This document shows positions 8,469-17,765 of a stretch of 64,000 nt of DNA, piece by piece. The translations under genes and the position numbers were made by a program. Below the pieces are notes generated by a model that was given only the letters and a program-made list of their open reading frames with translations, did no database searches and was not told the DNA's origin. Numbering within the stretch: position 1 is the first letter of the stretch; each line of letters starts with the position of its first letter. The DNA is from Rhodothermaceae bacterium (GTDB lineage Bacteria > Bacteroidota > Rhodothermia > Rhodothermales > Bin80): the NCBI GenBank assembly GCA_009838195.1, contig VXSC01000044.1:1-64000 (forward strand), read 5' to 3'.

Positions 8469-9961
8469 ATACCGTGAGCGTTAAGCGTGAAGACATCAAG
8501 ACACTGGGAGATCTGAGAGCATCTTCTTACAAAGTGGAATCCGTCAAGGATGAACTTCGCCGAAATCTGCTGAAGCGCCTTCATGATGGGAGTGAAGTAT
8601 TTCCGAGCATTCTCGGATATGACCGTAGCGTGATCCCTCAACTTCAAAACGCGATCTTGAGTCGCCATGATATTCTTCTTCTCGGGTTGCGGGGCCAGGC
8701 AAAAAGTCGAATCCTCCGACTGATCCCTCTTCTGCTTGACGAATATATCCCTGTGGTGGCTGGTAGTGAGCTCAACGATAACCCCTTCTCTCCCTTATCA
8801 AAGTTTGCATGTGACCGGATCGCCAGCGAGGGTGAAGAAACGCCGATTGCATGGCTTCACCGAAGTGAGCGCTACGCAGAAAAATTGGCAACCCCGGATA
8901 CATCTATTGCCGACCTGATTGGAGACATCGACCCGATTAAGGCTGCGCATCGGCGACTCACCTATGCGGATGAGGAAGTGATCCATTTCGGAATCATTCC
9001 ACGTACAAATCGTGGGATTTTCGCCATCAATGAACTCCCTGACCTGCAGGCACGGATTCAGGTCGGCCTGCTCAATATTATGGAAGAGCAGGACATTCAG
9101 ATTCGCGGATTCAATGTGCGCTTCCCATTGGATCTGATGATGTTGTTCAGTGCCAACCCTGAGGACTATACCAATAGGGGAAACATCATTACCCCGCTCA
9201 AAGACCGCATTGATTGTCAGGTACTGACCCATTACCCAAAAGATCTCAATACTGCATTGGCCATCACCGATCAGGAGGCTTGGCAGAATCGTGGTGGTGT
9301 TCGAGTGACCATTCCAGAATTTATCCGACAGGTGATTGAAGTTGCGGCGTTCGAAGCCCGCGCTAGTGAATACGTGGATCAAAAATCAGGGGTGTCCGCA
9401 CGGATGACACGCTCGGCACTTGAGGCAGTGATTGCAAATGCCGAACGCCGGGCAGCTCTTTACGGACAATCACAGATCTGTGTCAGAGTTAGTGACCTCT
9501 ACTACGTAGAGTCGGCGATTACAGGCAAACTGGAACTTGTGTACGAAGGGGAGCAGGAGGGGCCACAAAAAGTCGCGCGGCTTCTCATTGGGCGAGCTAT
9601 CCGAAGAGTGTTTGCAGACTATTTCCCTGATCCCAGTCTCAAGGGAAGGGAGACCTATGGCAAGATCTTGGAATGGTTTGCCCAGGGAAATACCTTAACA
9701 CTTGATCCTGAATTGTCCGACGCGTCATTTAAGAAGTGTCTGCGTGCGGTCTCGGGGTTAGATGAAGTCATTACCGGCCAATTCGGGCCTGCTAAAAAAC
9801 AGCGCATCTCCGCAAAAGAACGCTGGATTCTTAGGGAATTTGTCCTTGAGGGGCTGCATCAGGCATCTATGCTCGGCAAAGAAGAGCAGACCTATTCCGA
9901 CATGATGGGAAGTATGCTGGGATCATTGGATCCAAGCGAAGAGGAAGAAGATTTTGAATGA
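8465..9961 (+). CDS. Magnesium chelatase subunit I/MoxR-like AAA+ ATPase
   Basis: This cytoplasmic AAA+ ATPase has 498 residues. The Walker A motif is GLRGQAKS (about residues 74-81), with Ala where GxGKS/T has Gly. FAINELPDLQ is the Walker B region, and LMMLFSANPEDYTNRG is the sensor region. This pattern is typical of ChlI/BchI-like helper ATPases. Such proteins usually work with a VWA-domain partner to remodel metalloenzymes or complexes. No VWA gene is adjacent, and no tetrapyrrole gene is in the window, so chlorophyll synthesis is unlikely. An ATG at 8444 is also in frame, but 8465 gives an ATGA overlap with the upstream stop. The coupling to HtrA and a propeller lipoprotein is unusual. 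The C-terminus is acidic (EEEED). Confidence 0.85.
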   Translation: MNTVSVKREDIKTLGDLRASSYKVESVKDELRRNLLKRLHDGSEVFPSILGYDRSVIPQLQNAILSRHDILLLGLRGQAKSRILRLIPLLLDEYIPVVAGSELNDNPFSPLSKFACDRIASEGEETPIAWLHRSERYAEKLATPDTSIADLIGDIDPIKAAHRRLTYADEEVIHFGIIPRTNRGIFAINELPDLQARIQVGLLNIMEEQDIQIRGFNVRFPLDLMMLFSANPEDYTNRGNIITPLKDRIDCQVLTHYPKDLNTALAITDQEAWQNRGGVRVTIPEFIRQVIEVAAFEARASEYVDQKSGVSARMTRSALEAVIANAERRAALYGQSQICVRVSDLYYVESAITGKLELVYEGEQEGPQKVARLLIGRAIRRVFADYFPDPSLKGRETYGKILEWFAQGNTLTLDPELSDASFKKCLRAVSGLDEVITGQFGPAKKQRISAKERWILREFVLEGLHQASMLGKEEQTYSDMMGSMLGSLDPSEEEEDFE

Positions 9962-10007
9962 CTTTCGTATCTACCAAAATGGCTCAGGTTTTCGACGCAA
10001 CTATCAT

Positions 10008-10301
10008 TCACTTTGGAACGATACGGCCATCTGGAGTAATCCTTTCATTGTCGCCGGGGGGACGTGTTGGGAAGTTGGAAATTGGAACATTAGGATCCCG
10101 ATCCTTGGGGACATAATGGGAATGGTTACCGTGAGGAATCTCAGCATATTCGTTTTCCCCAAAAGGATTCAGAACAGTTTGCATTACAAAGAATAACAGG
10201 ACCGCTCCCACGATCAGCAAGAATACGCGAAACCGGCGTCGTGCAGGTGAGGTCTTTCGCGGATTTTCGGCTGCTTTTCGTGATTCAGATGATACTGCCA
10301 T
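10008..10301 (-). CDS. Small single-pass membrane protein, unknown function
   Basis: This 97-residue protein has a basic, Ser/Pro-rich N-terminus (residues 1-25) and one strong transmembrane helix (about 26-46; VFLLIVGAVLLFFVMQTVL). A Pro/Asp-rich extracytoplasmic tail follows (FPTRPPGDNERITPDGRIVPK). Topology by the positive-inside rule is N-in/C-out. The ordered layout and lack of a better frame on either strand support a real gene. It converges with the AAA+ ATPase gene 46 bp away. I do not recognise the family and no function can be assigned. Confidence 0.65.
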   Translation of the reverse strand: MAVSSESRKAAENPRKTSPARRRFRVFLLIVGAVLLFFVMQTVLNPFGENEYAEIPHGNHSHYVPKDRDPNVPISNFPTRPPGDNERITPDGRIVPK

Positions 10302-10533
10302 CCCCTTTAATCTCCGTGTGTTTCGACTCTAAAAAATAGTACAGTCAGGCAGCTAAGAACGCATCAAGTTCTTCTAAGTTTTTCAGACTCGCTTGGGTTC
10401 TGGACCACGTCCCTCATCAAATCTCCCGACGTAGTTTAAACTGGCGTAAGAATAGCCTTATCCCTGACCTCACACAACGATCTCGCCTTTTTCTCGTCTG
10501 ATCTTACCCTGCGGATAGGAAATTTCAGGAACC

Positions 10534-11589
10534 CTACGGTGAGATGTACTCATATACTTCGATAGATGGGTTGCCCAGATCAGTATAGTCCATATCTGGT
10601 TGTACCACTCGATACAATAATCCAGATTTGGCTTGCTTAAAGAGATAATTAGTACCCAATTCCTCTGTAACAAGGAAACCATCTTTCGTAAATATTTGGT
10701 AGCCAAGGCCCTTAGGGCCGGAGTATTGCACCATAATGCTTTGATCATTTAGTTCGAATATCCGACTCGTAAGTGTGCTACTGGCACGTAGGCGACTACT
10801 GGCTTTCATTTGTGCCGCAGGATTACCCGAACCATGGCTTGGAATATCCTTGGATACATCCTGAAACCAGGATGTTCGGTGTGAAATCTTTGAATCTATA
10901 GTACCGTCTCCAGCAACCTTTAGAACGTGAGGTTCTAGGGCTCCAGCATAAAACGTATGCGTCTCGTCGGCCACAATTCCACCCATTGCCATCCTAGCAT
11001 TTGCATTGGGGAACTTACTGGCAGGCAATTCAATCTCACGAACCGTTTCCCCGTTGGGAGTCATGAACCTTATGATTGACGCAGTTGGCGTACGGTAAAG
11101 ACCGACAAGATTGCCTCGGGAATCTGTATCCCAAAATCCCGGTCGGGAGACGAGAGAAAAATCCGAATGAACATTACCCAAACATCCTCCTTCTGCCGTG
11201 AAACGGTACCCCCACGGACCAGCATTTCCAAGAAAAATGGATTGATCATCCAGGAAAATTGCATTTACAGGTCGGAATTCAAAGCCCGGATGACATGAGG
11301 ACGGGTCCAGGACGGCTAGGAGACTGCCGTCTGAGTCAAATAGAAAAGCTTGTCCTCCTGATAGATCAACAACTAATAATCGCCCCTTGGAATCTATATC
11401 TAAGCTCCAGATTTGACTGATCAACAAGTCCTCTGTAAGTACCTCTTGCGGGTCGGACAACGTAATTGTTTGTACTTTTCGAAAGTTCTCTGACAGGATA
11501 TTACCGGATTGGGCACTTGCACTGCCTAAGGCAATCAAGCATCCAAATAAGCAAAGAGATGAATTATGACTGATTCGCCGATTGAACAT
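10534..11589 (-). CDS. Secreted 6-bladed beta-propeller protein
   Basis: A signal peptide (ending ALGSASAQ) precedes about 325 residues of repeated beta-blade patterns, such as SLDIDSKGRLLVVDLSGGQAF, AFLFDSDGSLLAVL and FWDTDSRGNLVGLY. This is typical of the 6-bladed beta-propeller/NHL proteins common in Bacteroidota. The frame is open to an ATG at 11661, and another ATG lies at 11625. I chose 11589 because it places the hydrophobic signal near the N-terminus. No ribosome binding site decides between them. The role is probably ligand or protein binding in the envelope. The gene stands alone, with about 230 bp to the next minus-strand gene. Confidence 0.7.
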   Translation of the reverse strand: MFNRRISHNSSLCLFGCLIALGSASAQSGNILSENFRKVQTITLSDPQEVLTEDLLISQIWSLDIDSKGRLLVVDLSGGQAFLFDSDGSLLAVLDPSSCHPGFEFRPVNAIFLDDQSIFLGNAGPWGYRFTAEGGCLGNVHSDFSLVSRPGFWDTDSRGNLVGLYRTPTASIIRFMTPNGETVREIELPASKFPNANARMAMGGIVADETHTFYAGALEPHVLKVAGDGTIDSKISHRTSWFQDVSKDIPSHGSGNPAAQMKASSRLRASSTLTSRIFELNDQSIMVQYSGPKGLGYQIFTKDGFLVTEELGTNYLFKQAKSGLLYRVVQPDMDYTDLGNPSIEVYEYISP

Positions 11590-11754
11590 CGCAAACGCGA
11601 TCCCCTGAATCCATGAAGCATTCATCGTGAACGAGTCTCTAATGCTCTTTAGATCTACCATTTCTATGACTGAGGGGAGCGCGTATCGGCTAGGGTGTAC
11701 TCAAACATCTTAAAATTATTCCTGGTTTAATCATTTTGTCAGCTACTGTTCTTG

Positions 11755-12468
11755 ATGCGTGTCCTGGTTATCATTCCTGCATTTAATGAAGCCGAAGCAA
11801 TCGCCCAAGTGATTCAAGATATCCCTCGTGGACTCGTTACCGAGGTCGTCGTTGTGAATAACGCTTCTACAGACGCAACAGAAAAAAATGCATCCAGGGC
11901 AGGAGCAACGGTACTGTACGAATCCCGCCGCGGATATGGCTATGCTTGTCTTCGCGGGCTTGCCTATGCGTCAAGCCGGAATCCAGACGTAATCGTATTT
12001 CTTGATGGCGACTATTCGGATCACCCCGATGAGATGTCTGCCCTGATCGCCCCAATTCTAGCAGGAACCCACGATCTCGTGGTCGGCAGCCGCATCAGGG
12101 GAGTGAGTGAGCACGGTGCCCTTTTACCACAGGCACGCTGGGGAAATCGACTGGCTTGTCTGCTGATGCGGTTACTCTGGGGGGCTCACTATAGTGATCT
12201 GGGGCCCTTCCGGGCCATTCGATATCAGTCCCTCATGAAGTTACATATGCGCGACGCGACCTTCGGCTGGACCATTGAGATGCAAATCAAAGCACATATA
12301 GCGGGTTTACGTATCACAGAAATACCGGTCTCCTATCGGAGACGAGTAGGTGTATCCAAAATCACCGGATCCCTGGCAGGAGCCGCAAAGGCATCGGTAA
12401 AAATCCTTGGAATTATCTTCCGATTTGCAATCATATCACGTCATCTGCGTAGAAGACTAGCCGCGTAA
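11755..12468 (+). CDS. Glycosyltransferase family 2 (dolichyl-phosphate mannose synthase-like)
   Basis: This 237-residue GT-A protein has the N-terminal nucleotide-sugar binding strand (VLVIIPAFNEAEAIAQVI) and VVVNNASTDAT. The DxD-type metal motif is FLDGDYSDHP, and acceptor-side motifs include DLGPFRAI and FGWTIEMQIKA. It lacks the C-terminal membrane helices of larger GT2 enzymes, although its C-terminus is hydrophobic and basic. It probably transfers sugar from a nucleotide donor to a polyprenyl phosphate or lipid. The annotated TTG at 11752 immediately precedes this ATG, which I take as the start. It is monocistronic or heads a unit with ilvE, 62 bp downstream. Confidence 0.85.
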   Translation: MRVLVIIPAFNEAEAIAQVIQDIPRGLVTEVVVVNNASTDATEKNASRAGATVLYESRRGYGYACLRGLAYASSRNPDVIVFLDGDYSDHPDEMSALIAPILAGTHDLVVGSRIRGVSEHGALLPQARWGNRLACLLMRLLWGAHYSDLGPFRAIRYQSLMKLHMRDATFGWTIEMQIKAHIAGLRITEIPVSYRRRVGVSKITGSLAGAAKASVKILGIIFRFAIISRHLRRRLAA

Positions 12469-12530
12469 CTGTCTCAGATTGCAACCGCATGTCTTCTTAT
12501 ACGTAAGTGCGCTTTCAAATTCAATTCAGC

Positions 12531-13442
12531 ATGAATTACGATATCTGGTTTAACGGGAAGTTTGTCCCCTACGAAGAGGCAAAAGTTCATGTGCTTGCTC
12601 ACGTGATTCACTACGGCTCAAGTGTATTTGAAGGCATTCGTGCTTACCAGACCAAAAAAGGTACGGCTGTGTTTCGTCTTCGCGAACACATGCGTCGTTT
12701 ACTGGATTCGGCCAAGATCTATCGTATGGAGCCTCCTTATGATCTGGAAGCTCTCCAGCAGGCAGCAATTCAAACCGTCTCCCGGAGTAACCTACAGTCC
12801 AGTTATATTCGGCCTATTATGTTTCGAGGGCTGGGCCCGATGGGAGTGAGTCCATTGGATAATCCCGTCGAAACCGCCATTGCAGTCTTTGAGTGGGGCC
12901 CATACCTTGGAGCGGATGCACTGGAAGAAGGGATTGATGTGCAGGTGGCTTCGTGGAACCGATTTGCTCCGAACACCGTGCCGGCTCTTGCAAAAGCAGG
13001 AGGAAACTACATCAATGCCAGCCTAGTCAAGATGGATGCAATGCTCAATGGGTACGAAGAAGGAATTATGTTAACTACCAGTGGCTATCTTGCAGAGGGC
13101 AGTGGGGAGAATTTATTCCTTGTTCGCGATGGTGAAATTTTTACGGCACCGACAGCCTTCTCTATCCTGCCTGGAATCACGCGTTCAACGGTGATCCAGT
13201 TGGCGAAAGCTGCAGGGATTCCGGTACATGAGGGAAGTATGCCACGCGAGGCGCTCTACGTTGCAGATGAGCTATTCTTTACAGGCACCGCTGCTGAAGT
13301 CACTCCCATCCGCTCGGTAGACAAATATGTGATCGGTAACGGAAAACGTGGAGAGATCACTCACAAAATACAGGAAGCATTTTTCGATATCGTTGAGCAA
13401 GGAAACGATCCATTCGGCTGGCTCACTCCCGTCTCCAGCTAA
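12531..13442 (+). CDS. ilvE: Branched-chain amino acid aminotransferase
   Basis: This 303-residue fold-type IV PLP aminotransferase makes or degrades Leu, Ile and Val by transferring the amino group from or to glutamate. Family motifs include the N-terminal VHYGSSVFEGIRAY-like segment (HVIHYGSSVFEGIRAYQ) and AKAGGNYINASL, where the PLP-binding lysine lies. The cofactor phosphate segments are LAEGSGENLFLV and FFTGTAAEVTPI. Length matches the IlvE class (about 300). The frame is open from a GTG at 12507, but the ATG at 12531 fits the usual N-terminus. No other ilv/leu gene is near, so it is a stand-alone housekeeping gene. Confidence 0.95.
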   Translation: MNYDIWFNGKFVPYEEAKVHVLAHVIHYGSSVFEGIRAYQTKKGTAVFRLREHMRRLLDSAKIYRMEPPYDLEALQQAAIQTVSRSNLQSSYIRPIMFRGLGPMGVSPLDNPVETAIAVFEWGPYLGADALEEGIDVQVASWNRFAPNTVPALAKAGGNYINASLVKMDAMLNGYEEGIMLTTSGYLAEGSGENLFLVRDGEIFTAPTAFSILPGITRSTVIQLAKAAGIPVHEGSMPREALYVADELFFTGTAAEVTPIRSVDKYVIGNGKRGEITHKIQEAFFDIVEQGNDPFGWLTPVSS

Positions 13443-13676
13443 CCTCAGTCGGTTCTTACCTCAATTTCAGGATGTGATTTGGGGGAATCCAAACACTCCG
13501 AAAACAAGCCCCATCACATCCCGCTCAGGAAGATATGAAACAGGGAGGCGGTATCAACTCTACCAGGGAATAATACCTGAACGCCTGTATACTCAAATGT
13601 ACCCCCTGCTGCTAAACAGATTACCGCTGAGTACTTCGTGCACCTACGCGTGTATCCGCTACAGTATCAACTTGTG

Positions 13677-15248
13677 CTAAGACGCTTTTAGGGCCAATAC
13701 CACCCTGGTCTGATCCCATTCGATCACCATATCTATTCCATCCTCACTTCCTTCGAAACGAATCGTGAATGCCTCCCGGATCGAATCCAACTGAGTGGCT
13801 GGAACTACAACTCGCAGCACATCCTCTTCTTCATCGTACTGACCTGTGCCATTCTGACCCAGACCGCGGTTCATAATCAACGTCCACTGCGTCTCATCCG
13901 GGATACTGAACAGTGAATACGTTCCCGCTGGTAATTCCTGACCACCAACTTGAACATCTCCAGTAAACGTGATTTCTGTGGCCTCATTGGCGGCGGTACG
14001 CCAAAGCTCTCCGAATGGAACCAGATCCCCAAATATCTTGCGACCCCGTTTGCGTGGCGAACTGTAGTGCACTTTCACATAAGCATCCCCCAGCTGCGTA
14101 CGGGCTAATTGGAGTGGACTCAGACGAGGCTCCTCGGCAGGGATATGATCCGTGTTCCAGTCATCCTCATACAGACTTTCATCAATTGCTGGAATAATCC
14201 GAAGTGCATTCTTGTAGTACACCTTACGCAAAACCTCATCGGGTAAATCCAACCCGTACATCGTCCACCAAGCATGACGTTTCCGATAATAGGGGAAGAA
14301 TTCATCAGCGGTTTCAAAGAGACGGATATAGGTATGATATTCGGCGGCGTTCCAGGAATCCTTGCCCATTAGTACACGATCCTGGTAATCGATCATCCAC
14401 TGCCGTGCAGTATGCGGCTGACGGCCGAGCTCTGCGACCACAGCTCCCAATTCCGTATAGACATTGGGAAACTCGTCCAAATGCTCTCCCAGTCGCTGCA
14501 AATCATTTCCCAACCAACCAAGATGTGCGTTGAGGAAGATCGTCTCGGGATGTTTTCTGAACACATTCCACTGCTCTTGGATCAACACATCCCAAGATGG
14601 GTCCGGCTCCCGCTTTCGTCCCGGGCGCTCCTTCAACTCAAACCAGCGCTCGTTGAATCGGTCGTGGGGGAGCCAGAATTGTGATGGGTCCGCAGTATGA
14701 ATCAGAACCGGAATACCTAATTCCCCACACTTTGCCCAGATTGGATCCAGTCGTGGATCATCCGTTTTTAGCCGGACTCCGCTCGAATCAAAGACCGACA
14801 TCCCCAGATTTTTGAATATTTTTAGCCCTGCAGCACCATTCTTTACATCCATCTCCAGTTGTGCTGCAGCAGCCTCTCCGAATCCAGCCTCATCAATTCT
14901 CGAAAAATCAATGTTGGCAAAATGCACAAATCTGCCGGGTGCATGTAAATCCGTGTTTTTAACCTTTTGCAATAGATCCTGACCGCTGCCCCCACTTAAA
15001 TTGACCATCGTCACCAAGTTCAAGTCATCCATTGCCGCAACCAATTCACCTATTTCTTCCTTGGATGCTGTGCCAATCCGCCATTGATGCCCGTGTGCAT
15101 CAACAAAACGATATTTTGCTTTCGTTAGTAGATTTTCTTCAACCACAAGCGTAGAAACGGGGGCATAGTCTTCCCATTGAAGGGTTTGCCCCTCGGCCTG
15201 AAATACAATGAATGTCAGGCCAAGAATAATCAGAAGTCGGTGTGTCAT
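13677..15248 (-). CDS. Secreted amidohydrolase fused to DUF2911
   Basis: This 523-residue protein has a signal peptide (ending FQAEGQ). Residues about 45-370 form an amidohydrolase-2-type TIM barrel with VDAHGH near the N-terminus, LIHTADPSQFW, NAHLGWLGNDLQRL and LMGKDSW. These supply the metal-binding His/Asp set of metal-dependent carboxyl hydrolase/decarboxylase relatives. Residues about 390-523 are a complete DUF2911 domain (VKVHYSSPRKRGRKIFG, GELWRTAANEATEI, LPAGTYSLF). DUF2911 is usually a separate secreted protein in Bacteroidota, so the fusion is notable. The substrate is unknown. The gene is divergent from uvrB and convergent with ilvE. Both domains look intact. Confidence 0.85.
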   Translation of the reverse strand: MTHRLLIILGLTFIVFQAEGQTLQWEDYAPVSTLVVEENLLTKAKYRFVDAHGHQWRIGTASKEEIGELVAAMDDLNLVTMVNLSGGSGQDLLQKVKNTDLHAPGRFVHFANIDFSRIDEAGFGEAAAAQLEMDVKNGAAGLKIFKNLGMSVFDSSGVRLKTDDPRLDPIWAKCGELGIPVLIHTADPSQFWLPHDRFNERWFELKERPGRKREPDPSWDVLIQEQWNVFRKHPETIFLNAHLGWLGNDLQRLGEHLDEFPNVYTELGAVVAELGRQPHTARQWMIDYQDRVLMGKDSWNAAEYHTYIRLFETADEFFPYYRKRHAWWTMYGLDLPDEVLRKVYYKNALRIIPAIDESLYEDDWNTDHIPAEEPRLSPLQLARTQLGDAYVKVHYSSPRKRGRKIFGDLVPFGELWRTAANEATEITFTGDVQVGGQELPAGTYSLFSIPDETQWTLIMNRGLGQNGTGQYDEEEDVLRVVVPATQLDSIREAFTIRFEGSEDGIDMVIEWDQTRVVLALKAS

Positions 15249-15352
15249 GACGATTGATCGAATGCAATAGTGAGTTGAGAGACGTCAGAATATACGCCAG
15301 TATAGTACTTTATTCATACAACCGTTAAACTCTTTTTCTGTTGACTATACCC

Positions 15353-17419
15353 ATGTCGGTTCCGCTTTCCCAGCGCACATTTGAGCTATCTGCTTCGTTC
15401 GTGCCGTTTGGAGATCAACCAGGTGCGATCAAGGCCCTTACAGAAGGGTTGGTTCAAGGAAAAGAGCATCAGACGCTTCTTGGAGTGACGGGATCCGGGA
15501 AAACATTCACAATCAGCAACGTGATCCAGAATATCGGAAGGCCAACCCTGGTTATGAGCCATAACAAAACGCTGGCCGCTCAGCTCTACGCCGAGTTTCG
15601 GCAATTTTTCCCGAATAATGCTGTTGAATTCTTTATATCCTACTATGATTACTATCAACCCGAAGCCTATATCGTTCACTCCGATACCTATATAGAAAAA
15701 GATCTGTCCATTAATGATCGAATTGATCGACTTCGGTTGAGGGCAACCAGTGCTTTGGTATCCGGACGGTCAGATGTGATTGTAGTGGCAAGTGTTTCCT
15801 GTATTTACGGCTTAGGCTCCCCCAAAGAGTATCAATCCCAAATTGTCCAACTCGTACCCGGCCAGAAAATAGAACGTGGGGACCTATTGCTGCAGTTGAT
15901 TGGAATTTTCTATAAACGCAATGACATGGAGCTCCAACCTGGGACATTCAGGGTACGCGGAGATACTGTAGATATTTACCCCACTTATGCGGAAGATATC
16001 GCATACCGTGTTCTCTTCTGGGGAGATGAGATTGAACAGATCACCATGATCCATCCACTCACAGGAGAGACTCTCGAACAGGAACACGCGGCACTGACCA
16101 TCTATCCCGCCCGGATTTTCGTGACACCGAAGGAACAGATTGATCGTGCAGTTGCTGCCATTGAAGACGAGCTGCAATGGCGCCTGGCAGTGCTCCGGCA
16201 AAGAAATCAAATGTTGGAAGCCCAGCGCTTGGAGCAACGTACACTTTTTGATCTTGAGATGATCCGTGAACTGGGCTATTGCTCAGGGATTGAGAATTAT
16301 AGCCGTCATATGACCGGATTGCCCGAGGGGCAGCGTCCATATTGCCTCATGGATTACTTCCCGGATGATTTCCTTCTTGTGGTTGACGAGAGCCATACAA
16401 CAATTCCGCAAGTACGGGCAATGTACAACGGCGATCGAGCCCGCAAACTCACACTGGTTGAGCATGGCTTTCGTCTGCCCTCTGCGCTGGACAATCGACC
16501 AATGACGTTTGAAGAGTATGAAGAGCGGCAACACCAAACGATCTTCATGAGTGCAACCCCGGGAGACTACGAACTCATCAAATCAGAGGGAGAATTTGTT
16601 GAGCAAGTTATTCGTCCTACCGGCATCCCTGATCCGCCTGTCTTGATCCGACCCAGTGAACATCAAATTGATGACCTTCTGGAAGAGATTCGTAGTGTGA
16701 ACCGACGCGGTGAACGAACCTTGGTTACGACACTGACAAAACGCATGGCAGAAGATTTGACGGACTATCTGGAATCATTTGGGATCCAATGCCGCTATCT
16801 CCACTCAGACATTGATGCGCTCACAAGGGTTGAGTTATTGCGGGATCTTCGACTTGGCGCATACGATGTACTGGTGGGGGTGAACCTGCTTCGAGAAGGA
16901 CTTGATCTCCCGGAAGTATCTCTCGTAGCGATCATAGATGCTGATAAAGAAGGCTTCCTCCGAAGTGACCGTGCGCTCATACAGACAGCTGGACGTGCCG
17001 CACGCAACATCAATAGCAAGATCATACTGTATGCAGATAAAGTCACCGGAAGTATGCAACGAATGCTTGATGAGACCAACCGCCGCCGAACAAAACAGCT
17101 GGCCTATAATGAAAAACATGGAATCGTCCCCCAGACGGTGCACAAAGACCGCCGTGATGTGCTGCGTGGAACCGTGGTCGCTGAGGAGCGCGAGCCTGGA
17201 GGACAAACACCACTCATCCACCCCGAAAAAGCCCCTGAAATACCACGGGAGCTGAATGATCCCTTGATTAAAATGCTCACCGAAGCGGAGAAGCGAGATC
17301 TGATTAAGCAAATGAATGTGGAAATGCTTGAAGCTGCCGAGAAAATGGAGTTTGAGAAGGCCGCAGCACTCCGAGATACGATCGCCCGCACTGAGGCTCT
17401 TCTCAAAGATGGAACATAG
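15353..17419 (+). CDS. uvrB: Excinuclease ABC subunit B
   Basis: UvrB is the damage-verification helicase of nucleotide excision repair, loaded by UvrA and handing damage to UvrC. The 688-residue protein has Walker [10 protein letters not shown] (residues 44-52) and the [10 protein letters not shown] beta-hairpin region that probes the lesion (about 95-105). DESHTTIPQ is the Walker B motif, and the helicase motifs run to [11 protein letters not shown]-terminal UVR domain (about 640-685) follows a linker. Length is normal. A TTG 12 nt upstream is in frame, but the ATG at 15353 matches family N-termini. It is divergent from the amidohydrolase-DUF2911 gene, and rpmE follows 56 bp downstream. Confidence 0.98.
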   Translation: MSVPLSQRTFELSASFVPFGDQPGAIKALTEGLVQGKEHQTLLGVTGSGKTFTISNVIQNIGRPTLVMSHNKTLAAQLYAEFRQFFPNNAVEFFISYYDYYQPEAYIVHSDTYIEKDLSINDRIDRLRLRATSALVSGRSDVIVVASVSCIYGLGSPKEYQSQIVQLVPGQKIERGDLLLQLIGIFYKRNDMELQPGTFRVRGDTVDIYPTYAEDIAYRVLFWGDEIEQITMIHPLTGETLEQEHAALTIYPARIFVTPKEQIDRAVAAIEDELQWRLAVLRQRNQMLEAQRLEQRTLFDLEMIRELGYCSGIENYSRHMTGLPEGQRPYCLMDYFPDDFLLVVDESHTTIPQVRAMYNGDRARKLTLVEHGFRLPSALDNRPMTFEEYEERQHQTIFMSATPGDYELIKSEGEFVEQVIRPTGIPDPPVLIRPSEHQIDDLLEEIRSVNRRGERTLVTTLTKRMAEDLTDYLESFGIQCRYLHSDIDALTRVELLRDLRLGAYDVLVGVNLLREGLDLPEVSLVAIIDADKEGFLRSDRALIQTAGRAARNINSKIILYADKVTGSMQRMLDETNRRRTKQLAYNEKHGIVPQTVHKDRRDVLRGTVVAEEREPGGQTPLIHPEKAPEIPRELNDPLIKMLTEAEKRDLIKQMNVEMLEAAEKMEFEKAAALRDTIARTEALLKDGT

Positions 17420-17475
17420 CCGAAGCAGAATGATTAGAGCGGGGCTATTGTGTATACCTGATACGAGATCGATCA

Positions 17476-17694
17476 ATGAAAAAGGGAATCCATCCAGACT
17501 ACAGCCCGATCAAGGTGCGCCTCGCCGATGGGACCGAGTTTGAAACGCGGTCAACGATGCCGTCCGAGCAGTATGTGTCCGACGTTGACAGTACAAATCA
17601 TCCATTTTATACGGGACGTCGGCAATACGTAGACACCGCAGGTCGCGTCGAAAAATTTCATCGTAGGTACGGCAAAAAAAGTGCCAGCAAATAA
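17476..17694 (+). CDS. rpmE: 50S ribosomal protein L31, zinc-free form
   Basis: This 72-residue protein carries the L31 hallmarks: the MKKGIHPDY start, RSTMPSE, and HPFYTGRRQYVDTAGRVEKFHRRYGKK. L31 forms the B1b bridge between ribosomal subunits. There is no cysteine, so the CxxC zinc ribbon of classical RpmE is absent. Such C-minus paralogues usually serve zinc-poor conditions or are the only copy in Bacteroidota-like genomes. Its length and motif order are type A-like rather than the longer type B. A likely terminator follows at 17724. Confidence 0.95.
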   Translation: MKKGIHPDYSPIKVRLADGTEFETRSTMPSEQYVSDVDSTNHPFYTGRRQYVDTAGRVEKFHRRYGKKSASK

Positions 17695-17723
17695 TAGCTT
17701 TTGCGTATTTGAATGTCTTAGGG

Positions 17724-17750
17724 GGCGGACCGTGATCTGGTTCGCCTTTC
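17724..17750 (+). terminator. Probable intrinsic terminator after rpmE
   Basis: GGCGGACC and GGTTCGCC form an 8-bp stem (one G-U pair) around a 7-nt loop, directly followed by a short T-rich run. It lies 30 bp after the L31 stop and 16 bp before the next start, so it probably ends the rpmE transcript. The T-tract is short and interrupted. Confidence 0.55.
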
Positions 17751-17765
17751 GTGTTTCGTACAGTC

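Noticed and set aside
8798-9382. 194-codon minus-strand frame opposite the AAA+ ATPase
   Set aside because: Antisense shadow of a conserved ATPase coding region.
10355-10373. AAGAAC/GTTCTT hairpin near 10360
   Set aside because: Six-bp, low-GC stem without a good T-tract on the right strand. Not enough to call a terminator.
16835-17476. 213-codon minus-strand frame opposite uvrB
   Set aside because: Antisense to the well-supported uvrB and without protein-like features.
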